Part shown: piece after piece, positions 1-7,848 of the stretch
How the letters are laid out: each line of letters starts with the position of its first letter
Numbering within the stretch: the stretch's first letter is position 1
Assembly (NCBI GenBank): GCA_937951895.1
Contig: CALFER010000060.1
Span: 1-47,572, forward strand
Direction: 5' to 3'
Length of the DNA: 47,572 bases
Origin: an uncultured bacterium
Lineage (GTDB): Bacteria; CSSED10-310; CALFER01
The notes under the pieces: generated by a model
Seen by the model: the letters and a program-made list of their open reading frames with translations, nothing else
The model's database searches: none
What the model was told of the DNA's origin: nothing
Position numbers and translations under genes: made by a program

Positions 1-330
1 TCGGTGTTGGCGTCCGGGTTGGCGTATAGGTCGGCGGTACCGGTGTGTTCGTCGGCGTGTTCGTCGGCACCGGGGTAAACGTGGGTGTATTGGTCGGTAC
101 CGGCGTGAACGTCGGGGTGTTCGTGGGGATCGGTGTGAACGTCGGTGTTGGCGTCCGGGTTGGCGTATAGGTCGGCGGTACCGGTGTGTTCGTCGGAGTG
201 TTGGTCGGCACTGGTGTAAAAGTTGGCGTGTTCGTCGGAACCGGGGTAAACGTTGGCGTATTGGTTGCGACCGCTGAGGTGTTGGTCGGCGTCGGTGTCG
301 CCGTACTCAGCGGAGTCAGTACCGTGGAAC
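1..330 (-). repeat. Tandem repeat encoding a Pro-Thr linker
   Basis: This is low-complexity coding DNA. Bases 1-55 recur exactly at 142-196 (offset 141 bp = 47 codons), and the following ~40 bases recur with a few changes. Within each unit shorter ~12-codon Val-Pro-Thr-Asn-Thr-Pro motifs repeat. The repeat continues beyond the window edge. Confidence 0.85.
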
Positions 331-1294
331 TCTTGAATGCATTGCCATTCGGGTAGGAACCGGCGTACAGATACCCGTCGACACCCTGGTGGAGAGCGGT
401 CACATACTGAGCGCCGGGAAGATCGCCGGAATCGGTCCAGGTCACACCGCCATCCGTCGTGACAAACACATCACCGCTTGTCCCCGTTCCGGCGTAAACT
501 GCACCATCATTGCCGAGTTCCAGACTATAGACATCGGTGGCACCGGATAGATCCGCCGTGTTCGTCCAGTTCGTACCTCCATCGGTCGACTTGAACACAT
601 CACCGTTGGGCAACGTCCCCGCGAACAGAACACCGGACACCTCAAGCAGTGCGCGCGCATCGGTCGCTGAAGCCAGATTCGCAGTATTCGACCAATTCGC
701 CCCTCCGTCGTTTGACTTATACACATCACCACCGGAAGTTCCCGCATACAGATACCCATCGGACGCTTCGATCAGGGAGTTGACGATTCCGACACCTCCC
801 AGACCGCCCCCTGCCGCCGTCCAACTGGATCCGCCATTGTTCGATCGGTACACCAGCGATCCGCCTTCCGTGCCGCCGTAGATATACCCATCGGATGCCG
901 AGAGCATTGTCCGGATGGATGATGCGCCGGACATCGATCCTGTCGTCGCGCGCCAGAATGTCCATGCCTGAGTAGATGTATGATAGTAAACTGTCGAGCC
1001 GCTTCCGGCCACATACAAAGTCGTGCCGTTGACGACCTGGCAGTAGATAAAACTGACACCCGAAATGTTCCCGGTGTTGGCCCACGTTGTCCCGCCATCG
1101 GTCGAGCGGATCACATCTCCGTTCCCCGATGTCCCTGCGATCAGATCCGTGTTGTAGTTTCCGATTGTGTAGATCCACGATGCGCTGGGCAGGTCGCCAG
1201 TCGCGTTCCATGTCCACCCGGAAACCGGTTGAGGAAACCACAGGAACAACAAACACAAAAAAGGGAACCCTGAAAAAACCGGAAGCTTCTTCAT
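1..1294 (-). CDS. Secreted BNR-repeat protein with Thr-Pro linker (C-terminus cut off)
   Basis: I translated this minus-strand frame by hand: it is open from the ATG at 1294 to the window edge (about 431 residues, no stop), so the C-terminus lies outside. It begins with a Sec signal peptide (MKKLPVF, then a hydrophobic run ending near SGWTW). At least four repeats follow with the BNR/sialidase-type Asp-box pattern (STDGGTTW, SNNGGSSW, SNDGGANW, STDGGTNW, TTDGGVTW), as in YCF48- and sialidase-like beta-propellers. From about residue 325 it becomes a Thr/Pro/Asn linker (PTNTPVPPTYTPTRTP). By analogy with the other exported proteins here, the missing end probably carries the shared ~118-residue FGW domain; that is inference. 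Role: exported or surface propeller protein of unknown ligand. Confidence 0.82.
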   Translation of the reverse strand, partial: MKKLPVFSGFPFLCLLFLWFPQPVSGWTWNATGDLPSASWIYTIGNYNTDLIAGTSGNGDVIRSTDGGTTWANTGNISGVSFIYCQVVNGTTLYVAGSGSTVYYHTSTQAWTFWRATTGSMSGASSIRTMLSASDGYIYGGTEGGSLVYRSNNGGSSWTAAGGGLGGVGIVNSLIEASDGYLYAGTSGGDVYKSNDGGANWSNTANLASATDARALLEVSGVLFAGTLPNGDVFKSTDGGTNWTNTADLSGATDVYSLELGNDGAVYAGTGTSGDVFVTTDGGVTWTDSGDLPGAQYVTALHQGVDGYLYAGSYPNGNAFKSSTVLTPLSTATPTPTNTSAVATNTPTFTPVPTNTPTFTPVPTNTPTNTPVPPTYTPTRTPTPTFTPIPTNTPTFTPVPTNTPTFTPVPTNTPTNTPVPPTYTPTRTPTP

Positions 1295-1360
1295 GATGAT
1301 GAACCTCAAGCGTTGCAACCCTGCCCGGATATCGATCGACGATACCAAGCCCCAAGATAT

Positions 1361-1389
1361 TTTCTATACTAATAACAAGCTCCTGTCAA
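1361..1389 (-). promoter_or_regulatory. Sigma70-like promoter for the BNR-repeat gene
   Basis: The minus strand has a perfect TTGACA (1389-1384) followed by overlapping -10 choices: TATAGA (1368-1363, 15-bp spacer) or TAGAAA (1366-1361, 17-bp spacer). The start codon at 1294 lies about 67 bp downstream. An 8-bp inverted repeat, AACAAGCT (1374-1381) and AGCTTGTT (1410-1417), overlaps this promoter and could be an operator. Prediction by eye only. Confidence 0.45.
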
Positions 1390-1464
1390 AGCGGCCATTG
1401 TTTCAAAACAGCTTGTTGCGTTCAATGCTGAAATGCCGGATCATACCTGCAGGAGGCTCTTGAG

Positions 1465-2082
1465 ATGATCCTGGAAACCATTCCCACCGGCCCGCTCGAA
1501 GTCAACTGCTATCTGATCGGATGCGAAAACTCAAAGCACATTTTCGTGGTCGATCCCGGGGACGACGCCGATCGCATCATCACCCTGATCGAGAATCGGG
1601 GACTGATTCCTCAGGCCGTTATCGCAACACATGGTCATCTGGATCATCTCGGGGACGTGAAGACCATCCAGGAGCGTTTCAGTATTCCTTTCTGGATTCA
1701 TGTCGACGATGCGCCTTTCGTGTCCGCCCTTCCGGCTCAGGCGGCTGCCTTCGGCCTCCATCTGTCCGGAATCCCGACGATCGATCGCCATCTGGAACAC
1801 GACCACATTCTGACCCTGGGAGACCTGGAATGGCGCATCATCCACACGCCGGGCCACAGCCCGGGATCGATCTGCCTGCAGTCGGGGTTGAGCATCCTGA
1901 GCGGTGATACCCTGTTTGCCGGATCTGTCGGCCGCTGTGATCTCCCGGGAGGAGACTGGAACCGCCTGCAGGAATCGATTCGCTCGCGGCTCCTGACATG
2001 CGATGAATCCACCATGGTCTACCCGGGACATGGTCCGCCCACGACCATCCGCGCGGAAAAGTCCGATAATCCGTTCCTGTAG
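1465..2082 (+). CDS. Metallo-beta-lactamase-fold hydrolase, glyoxalase II-like
   Basis: This 205-residue single-domain MBL-fold protein shows the metal-binding motif THGHLDHLGD (about residues 53-62). It also has a second histidine in HTPGHSPGS, an Asp in SGDTLFAGSVGR and a last His in VYPGHGPPT. This set is typical of the YcbL/GloB-like family of glyoxalase-II-type thioesterases, which hydrolyse S-acyl-glutathione or related thioesters; the substrate here is unknown. AGGAGG lies 8 bp upstream of the ATG. The next gene starts 127 bp downstream behind its own promoter, so co-regulation with the carrier-protein operon is possible but not shown. Confidence 0.9.
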   Translation: MILETIPTGPLEVNCYLIGCENSKHIFVVDPGDDADRIITLIENRGLIPQAVIATHGHLDHLGDVKTIQERFSIPFWIHVDDAPFVSALPAQAAAFGLHLSGIPTIDRHLEHDHILTLGDLEWRIIHTPGHSPGSICLQSGLSILSGDTLFAGSVGRCDLPGGDWNRLQESIRSRLLTCDESTMVYPGHGPPTTIRAEKSDNPFL

Positions 2083-2144
2083 ATCCTGTTTCCGGTCGAT
2101 TCGGGCGAACCGAACCCCGCCCCCGCGGCAGGCAAGCTCTCCTA

Positions 2145-2173
2145 TTGACTGCTCATGATCGAATCCATACGAT
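2145..2173 (+). promoter_or_regulatory. Sigma70-like promoter of the LysW-like carrier operon
   Basis: TTGACT (2145-2150), a 17-bp spacer and TACGAT (2168-2173) give the best housekeeping-type promoter in the window. It lies 37 bp upstream of the small carrier gene at 2210. The predicted start point is near 2180, giving a leader of about 30 nt with SD AGGAGA at 2198-2203. It suggests the five-gene operon is transcribed apart from the upstream hydrolase. Confidence 0.6.
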
Positions 2174-2209
2174 TTTCACGGCAGATGAACCTTAACCAGG
2201 AGAACCAAC

Positions 2210-2359
2210 ATGGGAAACTGCCCGGAATGTGGAGCGATGATCGAAGACGAAGGATTTGAACTCGGGGAAATCATCGAATGCGAAGGCTGCGGTGTCGAAC
2301 TCGAAATCACATCCGTCGCGCCTCTTGAGTTCGTCGTTTTCGAAGAAGAAGAGAAGTAA
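2210..2359 (+). CDS. LysW-type amino-group carrier protein, atypical C-terminus
   Basis: This 49-residue acidic protein begins MGNCPECG and contains CEGCGVELEI: a CPxCG...CxxCG zinc-ribbon with the GEIIEC signature of the LysW/ArgW family. LysW carries alpha-aminoadipate or glutamate by isopeptide linkage to its C-terminal Glu (usually EDWGE) during lysine/arginine synthesis and in some natural-product pathways. Here the tail is FEEEEK, so the last residue is Lys and the acceptor Glu would be penultimate. Start: SD AGGAGA, 6 bp, ATG. The next gene begins 5 bp after the TAA. No LysZ/LysY/LysJ/LysK homologue is nearby, so a standard lysine or arginine role is unlikely. Family assignment is firm; function is inferred. 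Confidence 0.88.
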   Translation: MGNCPECGAMIEDEGFELGEIIECEGCGVELEITSVAPLEFVVFEEEEK

Positions 2360-2363
2360 CCGG

Positions 2364-4067
2364 GTGTTTTTCGACATCATTCTCTCCGATGACCGGAGAG
2401 GCATGGCCGCCGCCGCCCGCACGATCCCGGATTCCGTCTTCCTCCATACCGCGCGTGATCTCGTTGCGACGGGTCATCCCATTTTTATCCTGACCGGTTT
2501 TTTTATCCCGGAAGCTCATGCTCCCGAGACTGACGGCCTGATCGGCGCGGCCGCGATCGGAAACGCACTGGCGCGAATCGGCAAACAGGTCCGCTTCTTC
2601 ACGGATCCCCACACCGTCGACATTCTTCGGTCAATCGTTCCGGAATTCCCGATCGATTCCTTTCCGGTCATGGATCCCGAACCCAGCGAAATACTCGCGA
2701 CACGCATTCTGCGCGAATTCAATCCCGGCGCGGTGATCGCCATCGAACGTCCGGGGCCGGATGAGACCGGTCGCTATTTGACGATGCGGCACGTCGACAT
2801 CACGCCATGGACAGCCCGTCTCGAATATCTCTTCCAGGCACCCCTCACCATCGGGATCGGCGACGGAGGCAACGAACTGGGTCTCGGGTCCATCCGGCCG
2901 CTCCTGCCCGACCACCTCCCCCGAACCATCACCTGCGCCACACACACCTTGATCGGCGCGACATCCAACGACGCCGCCTACGCCCTCATCGCCGCACTCG
3001 GGGTTATTCTCAATCGCAACGACCTTCTGCCTGACCCCGAGCGCATCGCGGACATGTTGTCCACGATTGTCACCGCCGGCGCGGTCGATGGCGTCCTCGC
3101 TCGCCCCGCCCTCTCCGTGGACACGTATACACCCGCCGACGCCTCCCGCGTTCTGACCCGTCTCCGAGCGCTCACCGATACCCTCCGCCCGCTCCAGTTC
3201 GCGATCACTCGATTCGTCGATTCCATGCGGGCCCGTTACGGCGAGGCCATCTGCGACCTCCTCCCCACTTCCGATTCCCGCACCGGCACACTCGGAATCA
3301 CCGGTTACGTCCTCCTCGACAGCCAACGCACCGCCCTTCTCCAATCGCTGCTCCCCGCATTCGACCACCTCGATGCCTCCATCCGCGTCCTGGCGAATCC
3401 GGACGATCCATCGCTCCCCGAAACACTCGCAACCTCCCGCCACCCCCTCATCCCGCTGCTCGATCGCCCGAACGGCAAGCCGGCATCCGACATCATCCCG
3501 TCCGACTACCCGATCCGCATTCTCGAACAACGCCCCGGCTGGATCCTGGCGCAGCTTCCCGATCTGACACTGGGTTGGGCCGCCCGTCATTCCCTTGATC
3601 TTTTTGAGGGGTCCCGCGCACGCATGCCCGGTTCGTGGACGCTTCCCCGCGCGGCGGCCGACCAGATCCGCCCACTGGATGCCTCCATCGACGATCTCAT
3701 GCGGGATGCCACCGAGTGGATCGGGACACCCTATCGCCTCGGAGGCCGCTCCCGGTCCGCCGTGGATTGCTCGGCACTCGTCCAACTGATCTTCATTCGC
3801 TTCGGCCTGCTGCTGCCCCGGCACAGCGCGGATCAATCCAGAACCGGTCTGCGCGTTCCCATCGCCGACATGCTCCCCGGCGATCTCGTTTTCGCGCTCA
3901 ATATCGCCCGATCGGTCCGCCACGCGGGTCTGTGCTGTCCGGACGGCATTCTTCACGCCTGTCTCGCCGAAGGCCGGGTCATCCGCGAGAGTCTTGCGGA
4001 ATTCCGGAAACGCTATAGAATCACAGGCGTCCGCCGGATCGCGGCATTCAGGAACCCTGCCCCATGA
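2364..4067 (+). CDS. D-glutamate cyclase-like / SH3b / NlpC-P60 fusion protein
   Basis: This 567-residue protein has three parts. Residues ~1-270 resemble the D-glutamate cyclase C-terminal domain (DUF4392), with TGFFIPEAHAPETDG near the N-terminus and the family hallmark IGIGDGGNELGLG. The known mammalian member converts D-glutamate to 5-oxo-D-proline. Residues ~330-420 look like a bacterial SH3 domain (PGWILAQLPDLTLGWAA). Residues ~440-567 are NlpC/P60, with Cys469 in VDCSALV and His520 in VRHAG; this family commonly cleaves gamma-D-Glu-diamino-acid bonds. I chose GTG 2364, 5 bp after the carrier gene; an in-frame upstream ATG at 2256 would overlap the carrier gene with non-homologous residues. 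No signal peptide, so probably cytoplasmic. The stop overlaps the next ATG (ATGA). Confidence 0.85.
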   Translation: MFFDIILSDDRRGMAAAARTIPDSVFLHTARDLVATGHPIFILTGFFIPEAHAPETDGLIGAAAIGNALARIGKQVRFFTDPHTVDILRSIVPEFPIDSFPVMDPEPSEILATRILREFNPGAVIAIERPGPDETGRYLTMRHVDITPWTARLEYLFQAPLTIGIGDGGNELGLGSIRPLLPDHLPRTITCATHTLIGATSNDAAYALIAALGVILNRNDLLPDPERIADMLSTIVTAGAVDGVLARPALSVDTYTPADASRVLTRLRALTDTLRPLQFAITRFVDSMRARYGEAICDLLPTSDSRTGTLGITGYVLLDSQRTALLQSLLPAFDHLDASIRVLANPDDPSLPETLATSRHPLIPLLDRPNGKPASDIIPSDYPIRILEQRPGWILAQLPDLTLGWAARHSLDLFEGSRARMPGSWTLPRAAADQIRPLDASIDDLMRDATEWIGTPYRLGGRSRSAVDCSALVQLIFIRFGLLLPRHSADQSRTGLRVPIADMLPGDLVFALNIARSVRHAGLCCPDGILHACLAEGRVIRESLAEFRKRYRITGVRRIAAFRNPAP

Positions 4068-5524
4068 CGTTATCGGAACTGCTCACATTTCGTTCACGCG
4101 ACGTGCATATCGTCGGAGCGTCCTCCGCGGAAGGCTTCGCGATCATCGACTTTCTCTGCGGCCTCGGCTTCACGCGCCTGACGGCCCACGATACCACTCT
4201 TCCCGCCGACATGCCCCGCTCCTTCGATGTTTCGCACGTTTCGCTTCCGCAACCCGAACGCGGCACGCAACTCGAACGCCTGCTCCATGAACTGCCGATC
4301 ACCCGACGGTTCGGCCCGGACTACCTCACCGGCATCGATTCCGCCGAACTGATTTTCGCGACACAGAACTGGTTCGCCCACGACCGGAACCGGCCGATCC
4401 GCGCGGCTCGCGACCGAGGCATCCCGGTGCGCTTCCTGGTCCAACTCTATGTCGATCTCAGCCCGGCCCCGATCGCCGCCGTCACGGGCACAAACGGTAA
4501 AACCACTGTCTCGAATCTGCTCCATCACATCATCGATTGCTCGCCGATCCCCGTCCTCATGAGCGGGAACGACCGCTATCATCCCCAGGTCCTGAACCGG
4601 CTCCATTCGCTTCCCTCCAATGGCTGTCTGGTGCTGGAAATCTCCAATCGCCAACTCAAGGAACTCGAACGCGGCCCGCACATCGCGATCATCACGAACA
4701 TCGAACCGGACCATATCGAAGATCACGGCAGCTTCGAGGCTTACATCGACGCGAAAGCCCGTCTGTTCGAACTGCAGCCGCCGGACGGCTTCGCACTGAT
4801 CAACGCCGATAACCCCTCCGCCGCATCGCTCGCCACCCGCGCCTCCTCCCGCGTCGTGCGATACTCGATCCGATCGGTTCCCGCCGGAAGTATCTCGGCA
4901 TGCATCCGCGACGTATCGGCTGGCATCGTCCGCAACACTCATTTTACGGAGCTATTCCGGGTCTCCGATCTGAAGATTCCCGGCCCGCATAATCTCGCCA
5001 ACGCGCTCGCGGCCGCATCCGCCGCGTTTCTGCTCGGCGTCGCACCAGACACCATCCGCGCCGCTGTGTCGACTTTTCCCGGCGTTCACAACCGGATCGA
5101 ACACATTCAGACGGTTGAGGGGATCGATTACTACGACGACCTCGCGAGCACCAATCCGGCGGCCACCCGCGCAGCGCTCGAAGCATTCGCAAAACCGATC
5201 GTCCTGATCGCCGGCGGAGACGCCAAAGGCAATCTGGACGATTACGCCACGCTCGGAACGCTCTGCTCGTCCCGGTTGAGGGGCTTGATTCTGCTGCCCG
5301 GTGACGCGGGCGAAGCCATCGCGGGGAGTCTCACGGAGCAGATCCCGATCCACCGCGTCACGAGTCTCGACGAGGCTGTCCGGGTGGCCTCTCAGACAGC
5401 GCGGAACGGCGACGCAGTCGTGCTCAGCCCGGCAGGCGCGGCATTCTATACCCGGTTCATCGTCCCGTCTCCCGGATATCGACGACTCATCCGCGATCTG
5501 CAGCGAAAGGCCCGCCGCCGGTGA
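4064..5524 (+). CDS. MurD-like Mur ligase
   Basis: This 486-residue Mur-ligase family protein has an N-terminal Rossmann-type domain, the ATP P-loop GTNGKTT (about residues 142-148), a central domain motif (LEISNRQLKEL, cf. MurD EVSSFQLE) and the C-terminal domain with GGDAKGNLD. MurD adds D-glutamate to UDP-MurNAc-L-Ala. Several MurD signatures are altered: the DSKATN equivalent reads ASTNPAAT, the PHRxE equivalent reads VHNRIE, and the SPAxASFD equivalent reads SPAGAAFY. It lies outside any dcw cluster, between a D-glutamate-cyclase-like gene and a PLP gene, with 4-bp overlaps on both sides. I infer a specialised paralogue ligating a glutamate-like amino acid to another acceptor, though an unusual housekeeping MurD cannot be excluded. 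Confidence 0.85.
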   Translation: MTLSELLTFRSRDVHIVGASSAEGFAIIDFLCGLGFTRLTAHDTTLPADMPRSFDVSHVSLPQPERGTQLERLLHELPITRRFGPDYLTGIDSAELIFATQNWFAHDRNRPIRAARDRGIPVRFLVQLYVDLSPAPIAAVTGTNGKTTVSNLLHHIIDCSPIPVLMSGNDRYHPQVLNRLHSLPSNGCLVLEISNRQLKELERGPHIAIITNIEPDHIEDHGSFEAYIDAKARLFELQPPDGFALINADNPSAASLATRASSRVVRYSIRSVPAGSISACIRDVSAGIVRNTHFTELFRVSDLKIPGPHNLANALAAASAAFLLGVAPDTIRAAVSTFPGVHNRIEHIQTVEGIDYYDDLASTNPAATRAALEAFAKPIVLIAGGDAKGNLDDYATLGTLCSSRLRGLILLPGDAGEAIAGSLTEQIPIHRVTSLDEAVRVASQTARNGDAVVLSPAGAAFYTRFIVPSPGYRRLIRDLQRKARRR

Positions 5525-6495
5525 CTCCGGAACCGACACGTGCTCCGGTCACGCCGCTCGATCGACTCTCCGACCGGGATCTCGGCGAGATTCTCCTCAA
5601 ACGCGAGGATCGCCAGCCGACCGGCTCCCACAAGGATCGCGCCGCCCGGTTTCAGGTCGATTGCGCGCTGGCACGAGGCATGCGGGCCGTTGTAATTTCA
5701 TCCTCCGGGAACGCGGGGATCGCCGCGGCGCACTATTGCCGGCATGCGAATCTCCCCTGTTTCGTGTTTCTGGCCCGCACGACACCACCCGGGAAAATCA
5801 TCGGCATTCTGGAGGAAGGCGGGGTGGCGATCCTGAGCGACAAACCGGTAAACTATGCGCGTTTCGCGGCACGCGTGTTCGGACTGCCGAATCTGAGACC
5901 CTCGACGGATCCGGACGCGATCACCGGGTTCATGTCACTGGGAGTCGAACTCGCCGGTCAGCTTCCGGAGGGGTTCGCCGGCCCGCTTCTGATGTTCAGC
6001 ACGAGCGGCGCGTCGCTCACGGGACTCGCCAGAGGCATCGCATCCCAGGCGAATCACGCTCGCTGTAACCCTCGATATTACGCTGTACAATCAGGAAGAG
6101 CGCATACTCTGGCCAGTCGATTCGATGCGCGACCCTTCGACCCGAGCGACCGTCTTGCGGGACAGGGCGGGTTGCCCGAAACGGCACTCGCCGAAGAACT
6201 GGCCGGGCTCATCGCGCAATCCTCCGGAGGGGCGCTGTATGTGACCGACACGGAAATTCTCGCGGCACATCGCTTCCAGAATTCCTGGAACCTGTCCGTT
6301 TCGCATGAAACCGACGCCGCCATCGCAGCTCTCGTGCGCCTGAGACACACCGACGACTCACCGGCCTGCATCGTGGCGACCGGCGTTTCACGACCCGAAA
6401 CCGCTCTTTCCTCCGAGCACTCCCGATTGATCACCGTCCACGATTATTCCGACGTCCGATCCGTCATCGAGCGGTTCCTGGAGACGTCTGCATGA
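5521..6495 (+). CDS. Threonine synthase-like PLP-dependent enzyme
   Basis: This 324-residue fold-type II PLP enzyme has the cofactor lysine Lys38 in TGSHKDRAA, the phosphate/substrate loop SSSGNAGIAAAH, and a glycine-rich TSGASLTGLARG region. It resembles threonine synthase, cysteate synthase and threonine dehydratase but is shorter than typical threonine synthase. These enzymes do beta- or gamma-replacement or elimination on amino acids such as O-phosphohomoserine, phosphoserine or serine; the substrate here cannot be read from sequence. GTG start overlaps the MurD-like stop (GTGA). In this operon it could supply or remodel an amino acid, for example a diamino acid, for carrier-bound assembly. 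Confidence 0.85.
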   Translation: MTPEPTRAPVTPLDRLSDRDLGEILLKREDRQPTGSHKDRAARFQVDCALARGMRAVVISSSGNAGIAAAHYCRHANLPCFVFLARTTPPGKIIGILEEGGVAILSDKPVNYARFAARVFGLPNLRPSTDPDAITGFMSLGVELAGQLPEGFAGPLLMFSTSGASLTGLARGIASQANHARCNPRYYAVQSGRAHTLASRFDARPFDPSDRLAGQGGLPETALAEELAGLIAQSSGGALYVTDTEILAAHRFQNSWNLSVSHETDAAIAALVRLRHTDDSPACIVATGVSRPETALSSEHSRLITVHDYSDVRSVIERFLETSA

Positions 6496-7802
6496 ACTGG
6501 CTCGACAGGCTCGCCGCGATTCCCGGAACGATCGTCTCCGCTGCCGCCGAGACCATTCAGCTTCTCCCGCTGGAGGGGGCTCTGCCGAATCTCGCGCTGG
6601 CCACGAGTTTCCGGCATCCCTGGATCGATCTCTGGCGTTGGAACGGCATCCGGACGTTCTGTCTCGAGGAATCGTTCCCCGACGCGCCCGCGACGACCAC
6701 CGAACTGCTGCTCCACCCCGCCACGCTGGAATGGCTGTCGAGCCTGCCCGCGCCGGTCCGCGTTCTCGTGTTCAAACCCGAAGATCGTGTCGAACAGACT
6801 CTCGGTCGCGCAGGCATCGAACTCCTCAACCCGCATGCCGGATTATCGAGACGGCTGGAGAACAAGCTGAATTTTCCGGCCCTTGCCGCGGAAGCGGGGC
6901 TCGATTCGCTGCCCTACAGTTTTTTTACCCTGAGTGACGCTCTGGAGCCGGCGACGGTGTTCGATGAACTCGGCGATCGCGTCATCATTCAGTTCGCGAA
7001 GGGATTTTCAGGCAATCGCACGTTCCTGGTGCGCTCCGGTGATGAGTTTCGAGCCGTCCGCGATCGGTTCCGCGACCGGAAATGCCGCATCTGTGCGTTT
7101 CGCGACGGCGCGACCTGGACGGCGAACGGCTGTGTCGTGTCGCCGTTTCAGGTCACCGTCCGCCCGCCGTTCATGCAGATTACGCGCTGGTCGGATTATC
7201 GCGACGGATTGCCGCCGACGGTCGGGTCGCGAGGAAATCTCTGGGCCCCTCCCGCACCGGACGTGGCGCAATGGATCACGACCGCGATGGAAGCGACCGG
7301 AAGGATGCTCGGGAGGTATGGTTTCCGAGGCATTTTCGGGGCGGATTTCCTGCACACGCCGGATGACGGGCGAACGGTGATGATCGAGATCAACCCGAGG
7401 CTGGTGGCCTCGATACCGATTCTGACGCCGATCGAGATGACGCGGGGTATGCCGTTGATCGCGGCGCATATTCTGGCGTTGACCTCTGATGAAATTCAGC
7501 AGGAGATCGAGCCGATCGAGATTCCGACGCGCGGCGGTCAGATCATTTTCCGCGGTTCGGATGAGGGGGTGGATGCGCTGAGCCGTGAGATGGGATCCGG
7601 GATCTATCGGGTGTCGTCCGATCGAGGTTTCGAGTGGGTCAGCGACGGATGGTCACCCTCGCATGTGAGGGGTTCGCAGTGCCTGATCTGGAAGCCACCG
7701 ATTGAAAAGACGCTGTACAGTGAGCGGTTGCGGCTGGTGTTTGACCAGGAATCGGATACATGGGGAGACGATCCGGTTTTGTTTTTCCACCGGCACCTTT
7801 AG
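6492..7802 (+). CDS. ATP-grasp ligase
   Basis: This 436-residue protein has an ATP-grasp layout: a divergent N-terminal pre-ATP-grasp region, ENKLNFPALAAEAGL (about residues 121-135) resembling the start of ATP-grasp central domains, a nucleotide-binding strand DRVIIQFAKGFSGNRTF, and the metal-binding end MIEINPR with Glu299 and Asn301. ATP-grasp enzymes form amide or thioester bonds through acyl phosphates; LysX/ArgX/RimK relatives couple amino acids to the LysW C-terminal Glu. Its ATG overlaps the previous stop. As last gene of the operon and the only ATP-grasp next to a LysW-like carrier, it is the best candidate for carrier loading or peptide extension. It looks more like carbamoyl-phosphate-synthase-type ATP-grasps than canonical LysX. 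Confidence 0.85.
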   Translation: MNWLDRLAAIPGTIVSAAAETIQLLPLEGALPNLALATSFRHPWIDLWRWNGIRTFCLEESFPDAPATTTELLLHPATLEWLSSLPAPVRVLVFKPEDRVEQTLGRAGIELLNPHAGLSRRLENKLNFPALAAEAGLDSLPYSFFTLSDALEPATVFDELGDRVIIQFAKGFSGNRTFLVRSGDEFRAVRDRFRDRKCRICAFRDGATWTANGCVVSPFQVTVRPPFMQITRWSDYRDGLPPTVGSRGNLWAPPAPDVAQWITTAMEATGRMLGRYGFRGIFGADFLHTPDDGRTVMIEINPRLVASIPILTPIEMTRGMPLIAAHILALTSDEIQQEIEPIEIPTRGGQIIFRGSDEGVDALSREMGSGIYRVSSDRGFEWVSDGWSPSHVRGSQCLIWKPPIEKTLYSERLRLVFDQESDTWGDDPVLFFHRHL

Positions 7803-7848
7803 TTTTGCAATGCACCCCTGATCACAAAATCCCAAGATCCAAATTCCC

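Noticed and set aside
726..1355. 209-codon minus-strand open frame near the left edge
   Set aside because: It is a different frame from the BNR-repeat protein, which has a signal peptide and Asp-box repeats in the same region.
2631..3956. 441-codon minus-strand open frame antisense to the D-glutamate-cyclase fusion
   Set aside because: Residue composition is Gly/Arg/Asp-biased and matches no family; the plus strand encodes clear conserved domains in the same DNA.
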